From contig JAHRVJ010000076.1 in assembly GCA_019090765.1 (NCBI GenBank), positions 1 through 12,042 of the forward strand: DNA of 12,042 nt, given 5' to 3'. The position numbers and the translations under genes were made by a program. The stretch is from Ilumatobacteraceae bacterium. GTDB lineage: Bacteria > Actinomycetota > Acidimicrobiia > Acidimicrobiales > Ilumatobacteraceae. The notes under the pieces were generated by a model. The model ran no database searches. It was given only the letters and a program-made list of their open reading frames with translations, and was not told the origin of the DNA. Below are positions 1 to 6,685 of this stretch, in pieces (the first letter of the stretch is position 1; every line of letters begins with the position of its first letter).

Positions 1-353
1 CCTGTCTTGCGGGCCTCGTCAAGCTCGACATTGCGGGTGGGGACCGCGGTAGACGCAGTCACCGCATCACAACCGTGCACAAGCGCTCGGTTGTGCCCGA
101 TGTTTACCGACACCTGGGCGGCCCGAACACGTTCGAGGACAGGATGCTCACGCAGGTCGCTTCCTGAGACGTTGTGGCCCATCTCGGCCAGCGCAATAGC
201 GATGGCACTCATCCCGGGTCCGCCGACACCCACGACGTGGAGTCGGTGGGGAATCGACAGCTCCAACGGCGGCGTAGGGGATGCTCGTACGGTCATGGGC
301 CCAAGATCGAGCAGCGGGTCAGCGGGAACAGAACGGTCGGTAGCTGGCGTCAC
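1..353 (-). CDS. murC: UDP-N-acetylmuramate--L-alanine ligase (MurC), N-terminal part, cut by window edge
   Basis: MurC adds L-alanine to UDP-MurNAc in the cytoplasm, the first peptide step of peptidoglycan synthesis. Only the first 117 codons are in the window; the reading frame is open to position 1. Residues about 39-52 read HVVGVGGPGMSAIA, the glycine-rich N-terminal motif typical of MurC (compare IGIGGAGMSGIA), followed by a GSDL segment after the next strand. The ATP-binding and central domains lie outside. I chose GTG at 353-351 because it overlaps the murG stop as GTGA, the arrangement also seen at murE/mraY. An in-frame ATG at 296-294 would remove a 19-residue leader and is a fair alternative, since neither start has a clear Shine-Dalgarno. 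It is the last visible gene of the operon and is probably translated by coupling to murG. Confidence 0.93.
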   Translation of the reverse strand, partial: MTPATDRSVPADPLLDLGPMTVRASPTPPLELSIPHRLHVVGVGGPGMSAIAIALAEMGHNVSGSDLREHPVLERVRAAQVSVNIGHNRALVHGCDAVTASTAVPTRNVELDEARKT

Positions 354-1468
354 GATGACGACGATGTTACGGCCACTCGCTCGATCAAACCGGCCAAGGC
401 CCCCGAGCGGTGGATCTCGCCTCGCTCGCGGGCGCCAGCGGCCAGCGCATCCCGGGCGGCGCCGTCCGCTCGCAGCCGGTCAATCTCACTCCCCAACTCG
501 ACGAGGCGGTCTTCGGTGAGTAGTAGCGCTCCGCCAACCTCGCTGAGCCAACTGACGTTGTCGTACTGATGGTTGTCGGCCGAGTCTGCCCAGGGAATGA
601 GGATCGCCGGAGTACCGGTAACCGCGACTTCGTGAACTGTGCTGGCTCCGCCTCGACCAACAATCAGGTCACAAGCGGAGTAGACCGCAGCCATATCCGG
701 CTCATATCCGACGACTTGGTGGAGAACTCCCGTAGCCGGGCTTCCAACTTCTTCCACTTCGGCGGCGAAACGTTCACCAGCAACCTGCCTGACCGCAAGG
801 CGGTCATCGGCAATGTGGTCGCTGAGGTACTTGGCAACTGCTGCGTTGAGCACCCCCGACCCCAATGAACCGCCCATCACGGCAACCATAGATCGGTCGT
901 CCGGAATTCCTAAGCTCCGCCGGGCCTGAGCGCGCTGCGTTGCAGAGCGATCGACATCGAGGATCTCCTGGCGAACAGGTGCACCGGTAATGCTGGCCCG
1001 CGGCAATGGCGAGTTCTCAAATGCCACTGCACAGGCTGCGGCACCGCGAGCGGCAACCTTGCTTGCTCTGCCCGGGGTCCGATCATACGACACCACGACG
1101 ACCGGAATCTTCAGGTGCCGGGCGGCGAAGACCGCCGGCATGCTCGCATAGCCACCGACCGAGACAACGACTTGGGGTCTATTGGCTCGCAGCAAGCCGA
1201 TCGCAGCGCGAGTACTAGCCGCCATCTTGGGGACGAACCCCAGATTGCGGCGGGTCAGAGCTCGTTGAAATCCAACGACGTCGAGAAATTCATGAGAATA
1301 GGCCGTGTCCGGCAGGAGCCGAGTTTCGATGCCGCGCTCGGAGCCGATGTAGAGAATGCTGTCCGCTGCGTGTCCTGATGCGACAAGCGCGTCGGCGACC
1401 GCTAGAGCCGGAAGAACATGGCCCGACGTTCCGCCTCCGGTCACGATGGCATAAAGGTCAGCGGTCAT
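350..1468 (-). CDS. murG: UDP-N-acetylglucosamine--MurNAc-(pentapeptide) pyrophosphoryl-undecaprenol GlcNAc transferase (MurG)
   Basis: MurG transfers GlcNAc from UDP-GlcNAc to lipid I, making lipid II at the inner face of the membrane. At 372 residues the length is normal for this GT-B glycosyltransferase. Residues 11-17 are GGGTSGH, the first glycine loop; mycobacterial MurG has GGGTAGH here, against GGTGGH in E. coli. It is followed by PALAVADAL and by YIGSERGIE near residue 40. The C-terminal donor-binding half has GRGGASTVHEVAVTGTPAILIP and then DNHQYDN, matching the UDP-GlcNAc pocket. ATG at 1468-1466 overlaps the ftsW stop as ATGA, and the stop overlaps murC as GTGA. No clear Shine-Dalgarno precedes it, so coupling to ftsW is likely. 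Confidence 0.97.
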   Translation of the reverse strand: MTADLYAIVTGGGTSGHVLPALAVADALVASGHAADSILYIGSERGIETRLLPDTAYSHEFLDVVGFQRALTRRNLGFVPKMAASTRAAIGLLRANRPQVVVSVGGYASMPAVFAARHLKIPVVVVSYDRTPGRASKVAARGAAACAVAFENSPLPRASITGAPVRQEILDVDRSATQRAQARRSLGIPDDRSMVAVMGGSLGSGVLNAAVAKYLSDHIADDRLAVRQVAGERFAAEVEEVGSPATGVLHQVVGYEPDMAAVYSACDLIVGRGGASTVHEVAVTGTPAILIPWADSADNHQYDNVSWLSEVGGALLLTEDRLVELGSEIDRLRADGAARDALAAGARERGEIHRSGALAGLIERVAVTSSSS

Positions 1469-2802
1469 CGCGAACGGCGTAAGCGTCGCGGTGGGCGTTC
1501 CACCCTGCTCGCCGGAGCAGTCGTAGCGGGGGCATTTAGGCGACGGGCGACGCTCAGCAGGAGCCCAGCGGCTGTCATGCTCACGAACAGCGAGCTACCC
1601 CCGGCAGAGAAGAACGGAAGTGTGAGCCCGGTCACTGGAAGCAGACCCGTTACGCCACCCAGGTTGACAATCGCTTGGACAGCAAACCAGCAGGCGATAC
1701 CTCCCGCCAGCAGCATGCCGAAACGGTCGGGTGCGGCCAGTGCGGTTTGGATGCCAAACCAGACGAGAAGAATGAACCCGCCAATCACAGCGACCGTTCC
1801 GATGAAGCCCAGCTCATCAGCAATTATCGCGAAGATGAAGTCACTGTGCGCATACGGTAGATAGCCCAGCTTTCCTTTACTCCCGCCGATTCCCGAGCCT
1901 GAAAGACCACCGTTGGCCATGCTGAGGAAGCCTTGGTAGGTCTGGTATGCGAGATGATCCTTCTCTTCGGTAACGTTCGTGAAGGCAGTGAAACGATTTA
2001 GGCGGCGCGGACTCGACGCGATAAATAGCAGCGCCATCGAAGCCGCTGCGGCTGACATCATCGCCAGCGGAATCATGGGCACCCCGGCAATCCAGGCAAC
2101 GCTGAAGACGATCGCACCGAGGACAACGGCTGATCCGAGGTCGCCCTGCGCGAGGCACAGCCCGGCACCGACCGCGGCGAGTACCCCGACCCAAACCACA
2201 GTCGCTTGACGATTAACAGTTTCTGGCCCACGACGGGCCAGGAGGTCGGCCGCCAGCACAACCACGGCTAGCTTGAGGAACTCCGACGGCTGGATACTCA
2301 ACCCGCCGATGCGCACCCAAGAGCGGGCGCCATTCACAGTGGCTCCGACCCCAGGAAGAAACGGTGCAGCCATTGCCATCACACCGAGTAGCCCCAGCGG
2401 TAGGACGAACTTCCGCCAAATGCCGTACGGCACCCGCGCCGCGATCAGCAACGAGATCAGACCTAACCCAGCCCACACTGCTTGACGTCCGAATACCCGG
2501 TACGGCGAGTTACCAAGGTTGGCCTCCGTAATCGCCGACGCCGATAGCACCATGACCAACCCCAGCATCACAAAGATCGCAACTACACCGGCGATGGCGT
2601 AATAGGTGACCGGCGGGGCACCCAACACCTCCGGTGCGCGCCTCGTCTCAGTCCCTGCGGCACGACGCGTCGAAGCTGGCCGGCGGCCGTAGCTACGTAC
2701 GGACGGCCGATCAGAATCGGTTTGTCGATCACTGACGTGGCCGCGGTTGATCCGCTCAAGGGTCGCGCGCCGGCGATCGCTAACAGTAAGCGCCGTGGTC
2801 AT
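1465..2802 (-). CDS. ftsW: Septal peptidoglycan glycosyltransferase FtsW (SEDS family)
   Basis: FtsW polymerises lipid II into glycan strands at the septum, paired with the transpeptidase FtsI. The protein is 445 residues: a basic, probably disordered N-terminal tail of about 65 residues, then around ten hydrophobic segments from about 66 to 420, then a short basic tail. SEDS signatures include QPSEFLKLA (about 171-179), QGDLGSA (219-225), YQGFLSMANGGLSGSGIGGSKGK with its serine/glycine loop (289-311), AHSDFIF (318-324; its aspartate appears to match the essential SEDS aspartate) and TGLTLPFFSAGGSSL (391-405). FtsW is preferred over RodA because of its place in the dcw cluster. ATG at 2802 overlaps the murD stop as ATGA and has a full AGGAGG at 2814-2809, six bases upstream, so it can also initiate well on its own. 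Confidence 0.96.
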   Translation of the reverse strand: MTTALTVSDRRRATLERINRGHVSDRQTDSDRPSVRSYGRRPASTRRAAGTETRRAPEVLGAPPVTYYAIAGVVAIFVMLGLVMVLSASAITEANLGNSPYRVFGRQAVWAGLGLISLLIAARVPYGIWRKFVLPLGLLGVMAMAAPFLPGVGATVNGARSWVRIGGLSIQPSEFLKLAVVVLAADLLARRGPETVNRQATVVWVGVLAAVGAGLCLAQGDLGSAVVLGAIVFSVAWIAGVPMIPLAMMSAAAASMALLFIASSPRRLNRFTAFTNVTEEKDHLAYQTYQGFLSMANGGLSGSGIGGSKGKLGYLPYAHSDFIFAIIADELGFIGTVAVIGGFILLVWFGIQTALAAPDRFGMLLAGGIACWFAVQAIVNLGGVTGLLPVTGLTLPFFSAGGSSLFVSMTAAGLLLSVARRLNAPATTAPASRVERPPRRLRRSR

Positions 2803-4184
2803 GATGATCCTCCTGGAAGGGACGACTGGGTGGTCGACAGAGTCGACTGGACAAGCGACCGGAAGTGATCGCCGCGCTGTTCAAAACTCTTGTACTGGTC
2901 AAAACTGGCACAGCCCGGCGAGAACAGCACCACGTTTCCCGGCTGTGCTATTTCGTTGGCGTAGGTGACCGCCGCTATTAAGTCGTCGACAGTACGGACA
3001 TTGGATACATCTGAAAAGGCCGCAGCCACCGCGGGCGCTGTGGCCCCGAGGGCGATCACGGCTCGGATCCGGTCAGTGTTGGCCGCCATCGCCGACAGGT
3101 CGACTCCCTTGTCGTAACCACCAGCGATCAGGATCAGGTTCTCGAACGACCGGATCGCGGCGGATGCGGCATGAGGGGTCGTGGCCTTCGAATCGTTGAA
3201 CCACGCAATGTCATCCCAAGTGGCCACGTGTTCCAGACGATGCGCCGGCCCCTCAAATGAGGTCAGCGCGGAGGTGATCGCGTTCGGTCCAGCCAACCCG
3301 CTTTCCAGTACCAGCGCGGAGGCGGCAAGAGCGTTGGTGATGTCGTGAGGCAGGCTGCGTCGCATTGCTGAGACTGGAGCAATCTCTCCAGCCGGCCCGG
3401 AGAGGACGCCTCCCTTGTTGGCCTGACCGGCAGTTGAAGCGAGGCAGTAGTCAGCATTGTTGGCTCCGAACGTCCGGTGCTGGCCAGGTGCGGTTTCCAG
3501 ATGACGCATCACCGCCTCATCATTGACAAATCCGATCGCCACGTCGGTTGGTCCTTGATTCGCGAATACTCTGGCCTTAGCTGCCTCGTAGCTCGACATC
3601 GATCGATGCCAATTCAGGTGGTCGGGAGCCAAGTTGAGCCAGACCGCGGCCTCTGCTCTGAAGCTCGGGGTCCACGCGAGTCGGAAGCTCGTGCACTCGA
3701 CAACGAAGGCGTCGAGGTCTTGCTCGATCGCGTCGACGAGAGGCGTCAAGGTATTACCAGCGTCGACAGTCTTCAGACCAGCGGCGCGCAACATTTCGAC
3801 GGCCAGCAGAGTCGTTGTCGTCTTGCCGTCGGTTCCAGTAATCGCCAACATCGGGCGCGGGCCACCGGGTCGCTGCTGCTCCCATCGGTAGGCCAGCTCA
3901 ATCTCCGACACCAATTCAACGTCACTCTCTGTGGCGGCGCGGATCAGTTCGTGGGTCTCAGGAACACCAGGAGCCGGGCACACCAGGTCGCATGACCCGA
4001 CGAGCGCATCCAGCACCTGACCTCGCGGACGCTTGATCAACTCCACGTTCAACGTAGATGCCACAGTCGTTCTCGAGGGCGTAATTTCGTCGTCGGCGAC
4101 GACCACTTCGATGTCGCGCCGTTGTAGTGCTCGAACCGTCGACTCGCCGGCAACCGCTAGCCCGTACACCAACGCCCGCGTCAT
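2799..4184 (-). CDS. murD: UDP-N-acetylmuramoyl-L-alanine--D-glutamate ligase (MurD)
   Basis: MurD adds D-glutamate to UDP-MurNAc-L-Ala in the cytoplasm. The protein has 461 residues, a normal length. The ATP loop is GTDGKTT (117-123), where most Mur ligases have GTNGKTT/S. The DHLNWH segment (about 188-193) and Lys203 in AAKARVF match the metal site and the carbamylated lysine of the family. FNDSKATTP (329-337) and AGGYDKG further on are MurD-type C-terminal motifs, and SPGCASFDQYKSFEQRGDHF near the end is close to the diagnostic MurD signature. The N-terminal domain starts with YGLAVAG, a dinucleotide-like turn. ATG at 4184 overlaps the mraY stop as ATGA, with no good Shine-Dalgarno, suggesting coupled translation. 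Confidence 0.97.
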   Translation of the reverse strand: MTRALVYGLAVAGESTVRALQRRDIEVVVADDEITPSRTTVASTLNVELIKRPRGQVLDALVGSCDLVCPAPGVPETHELIRAATESDVELVSEIELAYRWEQQRPGGPRPMLAITGTDGKTTTTLLAVEMLRAAGLKTVDAGNTLTPLVDAIEQDLDAFVVECTSFRLAWTPSFRAEAAVWLNLAPDHLNWHRSMSSYEAAKARVFANQGPTDVAIGFVNDEAVMRHLETAPGQHRTFGANNADYCLASTAGQANKGGVLSGPAGEIAPVSAMRRSLPHDITNALAASALVLESGLAGPNAITSALTSFEGPAHRLEHVATWDDIAWFNDSKATTPHAASAAIRSFENLILIAGGYDKGVDLSAMAANTDRIRAVIALGATAPAVAAAFSDVSNVRTVDDLIAAVTYANEIAQPGNVVLFSPGCASFDQYKSFEQRGDHFRSLVQSTLSTTQSSLPGGSS

Positions 4185-5233
4185 AGCGTGCCGGCGCTGA
4201 TGTTCGTGAAGTCGGCAATAAAGATGCCAAGTGCGACTGAAACGCAGATTGCCGAGATCAACCAGAAACGGATAATCACCGTTGTCTCAGGCCATCCGAT
4301 CAGCTCAAAATGGTGGTGGATCGGGGACATTCGAAATAGGCGTTTCTTGCGCCCCGAAGCTTTGAACACGCCCATCTGAATGGCTACCGAACCTGCTTCG
4401 ATCACGTTGATGCCGCAGATGAGAATGAGGAGCAGAGTCGTATTGAGGGTCAATGCGCAGAACGCCAAAGCTGAGCCGATCGCCAGCGCACCGACGTCGC
4501 CCATGAAGATGCGGGCAGGTGCGGCGTTCCACCAGAGAAACCCCAGACACCCTCCGGCGAAGGCCGCCGAGAATACGCCGATATCCAGCGGGTTGACGAC
4601 TGAGCCGTAAATGTCGGGGTTACGAAATGCCCAATACGCGATGATCGTGAAGGCGCCGAAACCCATCAGCGCAGAACCGGCCGCGAGGCCGTCGAGCCCA
4701 TCAGTTACGTTGACCGCGTTTGTCGTCGCCCAAATGATTGCGCCGGCCCACACCACCCAAACCACCGTTGGCACTTCCAGCCCGGCCGCGCCGCGCGTCG
4801 CCGAGATCGTTTCAGAGATACCGGTGCCGACGACAAGCCACCAGGCCATCAGGATGCTCGCCGCCATCGTGATGTAGTTCTTTTGCTTCCAGAAGATCCC
4901 ACGGTTGTGGCGTTTACGGACCTTGATGTAGTCGTCGAGAAAGCCCATTCCGGCCATGAACAACACACCGACCCAGACGATCAACGTTTGATCGGCGAAT
5001 GGCAGACCCCGCCTCAAGTGGGCTACGAGCCAGCCGATCAGTGCAGCAGCAACGATTGCGAGACCACCCATCGTCGGGGTGCCCTGCTTCATCATGTGGT
5101 GTTCCGGGCCTCGATCTTCCTTGCCAAGAATCGGTTGTCCTTGACCGCGAGTGCCGAAGAAACCAATCAGCCAGCGCGATCCGAAAAGGGAGATCAGTAC
5201 CGAAGTCGCTCCCGCGAGCATGATCGCAATCAC
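4181..5233 (-). CDS. mraY: Phospho-MurNAc-pentapeptide transferase (MraY)
   Basis: MraY moves phospho-MurNAc-pentapeptide from its UDP carrier to undecaprenyl phosphate, making lipid I in the cytoplasmic membrane. With the start chosen here it is 350 residues with about ten membrane segments. Catalytic and signature motifs are MGFLDDYIK (the DD at about 100-101), NAVNVTDGLDGL (about 172-183), FMGDVGALAIG (about 243-253) and MSPIHHHFE (HHH at about 306-308). The open frame extends to an ATG at 5251, but GTG at 5233-5231 is the better start. It forms a GTGA overlap with the murE stop, has GGAGGT six bases upstream (5245-5240), and begins a typical short hydrophobic MraY N-terminus. murF, usually just upstream, is absent. 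Confidence 0.96.
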   Translation of the reverse strand: MIAIMLAGATSVLISLFGSRWLIGFFGTRGQGQPILGKEDRGPEHHMMKQGTPTMGGLAIVAAALIGWLVAHLRRGLPFADQTLIVWVGVLFMAGMGFLDDYIKVRKRHNRGIFWKQKNYITMAASILMAWWLVVGTGISETISATRGAAGLEVPTVVWVVWAGAIIWATTNAVNVTDGLDGLAAGSALMGFGAFTIIAYWAFRNPDIYGSVVNPLDIGVFSAAFAGGCLGFLWWNAAPARIFMGDVGALAIGSALAFCALTLNTTLLLILICGINVIEAGSVAIQMGVFKASGRKKRLFRMSPIHHHFELIGWPETTVIIRFWLISAICVSVALGIFIADFTNISAGTL

Positions 5234-6678
5234 TTGCGGACCTCCAGACATTCGAGCGCTACAGCCCGATCGTCAAAGCCGACTACTTGGTCGCCAAGAT
5301 CTTGGGTCTGCTCGTGACCTTTGCCGGCGATCACTACTACATCACCGCTCTGAGCTTTCGAGATTGCGTCGGCGATCGCAGTTCGACGACATGGATCGAC
5401 TGATACATGGTCTCGCTGTCCGCCTTCGACGCCAGCAATTACGTCATCGATAATGCTGGCGGGGTCTTCATTTCGTGGATTGTCTGAAGTCACAATGACA
5501 TGATCGGCGAGACGCCCGGCGATTGCTCCCATCGCTGGCCGTTTTTCGTGATCTCTGTCACCGCCACAACCAAACACCACCGTCACCGCAGAACCCGACT
5601 GGCTTGCTTCGCGCGCCGACTCCAGTACTACTTCAAGCCCATCGGGGGTATGTGCATAGTCCACCACGACGGTGAAGTCCTGTTGCTCGGCCCCCGGGAC
5701 TCGAACCACCTCAAACCGACCGGGAACGGGGGCAACATCGCCCAACCCAGCCGCGATGGTTTCAATATCGATGCCAAGTTCAATGGCGGTGGTCAGCGCG
5801 GCTAGCGAGTTCGAAACATTGAACTCGCCACCCAAGCCAACTTGAATCATCGTGCCGCGCCACCGGTAGCGATGATGATCGGCACTCACCTCAACATCGC
5901 TGACATCGCCAACGGAGTAGGGGACGACTCGGAATCCGTTCTGGTCCTCCGGACCACGGACTGCATCGAGCAGTAGACGTCCGTAGGTATCGTCGGCGTT
6001 GATCACGCCAAGCGGGGCGAACGCGTTGGCGAACAGGCTTGCCTTAGCGCGGAAATACTCCTCTTGAGTCCGATGCAGGTCAAGGTGGTCGTGTCCTAGG
6101 TTGGTAAACACAACCGCGTCGAACTCGGTGCCGTCGACACGATGTAAGGCCAGTGCGTGTGATGAAACTTCGACAATGGCCGCCGAACGGTCATCGTCGA
6201 CAAACCCTGCCAAGGTCTGTTGTAAGTCCGACGCCTCGGGCGTGGTGCGTGGACCGTGCAGAGTTCCGACCATTCCGGTCGGCCAACCGTTGGCCTCAAA
6301 AATGGCACTCAGCAGATGAGCTGTAGTGGTCTTGCCGTTCGTTCCCGTAATCCCTACCGCTGCAAGTTGGCGGCTCGGATGCCCTGCAAGTTCAGCCGCA
6401 ATTCGGCCGACCCTTAGGCGGGTGTCGTCAACCACGATTTGAGGTGTGTCGCCGACCAGTTCATTTGGTAGCTGATGATCGACCAGCAACGCCACCGCTC
6501 CGGCAGCAACTGCTTCAGCGGCGAAGTTGTGACCGTCGAAGGTCTCTCCGCGCAAACAAACATATAGCGATCCAGGTTCAACGCTTCGCGAGTCATGGGT
6601 AACGGCGGTGGGGCGGTCGCCGCCCGTGAACAGCAATTCCAGCGATGTCAAACCTGTCAGATCGGGAGCATCGGTCAC
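5230..6678 (-). CDS. murE: UDP-MurNAc-L-Ala-D-Glu--meso-diaminopimelate ligase (MurE)
   Basis: MurE adds the third residue of the stem peptide in the cytoplasm. With the chosen start it has 482 residues, normal for the family. GTNGKTT (about 112-118) is the ATP loop; NLGHDHLDLH and Lys212 in FRAKASLF give the metal site and carbamylated lysine; DYAHTPDGLE (about 340-349) and GCGGDRDHEKRP (about 370-381) are central and C-terminal motifs. DNPRNEDP (about 399-406) carries the DNPR form known for meso-diaminopimelate enzymes; lysine-adding MurE differs here. The frame opens at GTG 6711 inside ftsI. I prefer GTG 6678, 7 bases after the ftsI stop, with GAGGGGAG 11 bases upstream; 6711 lacks a ribosome site. 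The stop overlaps mraY, leaving no room for murF. Confidence 0.96.
   Translation of the reverse strand: MTDAPDLTGLTSLELLFTGGDRPTAVTHDSRSVEPGSLYVCLRGETFDGHNFAAEAVAAGAVALLVDHQLPNELVGDTPQIVVDDTRLRVGRIAAELAGHPSRQLAAVGITGTNGKTTTAHLLSAIFEANGWPTGMVGTLHGPRTTPEASDLQQTLAGFVDDDRSAAIVEVSSHALALHRVDGTEFDAVVFTNLGHDHLDLHRTQEEYFRAKASLFANAFAPLGVINADDTYGRLLLDAVRGPEDQNGFRVVPYSVGDVSDVEVSADHHRYRWRGTMIQVGLGGEFNVSNSLAALTTAIELGIDIETIAAGLGDVAPVPGRFEVVRVPGAEQQDFTVVVDYAHTPDGLEVVLESAREASQSGSAVTVVFGCGGDRDHEKRPAMGAIAGRLADHVIVTSDNPRNEDPASIIDDVIAGVEGGQRDHVSVDPCRRTAIADAISKAQSGDVVVIAGKGHEQTQDLGDQVVGFDDRAVALECLEVRK
5240..5245 (-). promoter_or_regulatory. Ribosome binding site deciding the mraY start
   Basis: On the minus strand the sequence reads GGAGGT, then six bases, then GTG at 5233. 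This is the same spacing as the AGGAGG of ftsW. The alternative upstream ATG at 5251 lies before this site and has no Shine-Dalgarno of its own, so the site argues for initiation at GTG 5233. It lies inside the last codons of murE. Confidence 0.75.
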
Positions 6679-6685
6679 TTCCTGA

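Noticed and set aside
3477..3995. Plus-strand open frame of 172 codons opposite murD
   Set aside because: Antisense to the conserved MurD core with no motif of its own; long shadow frames are common in GC-rich DNA.
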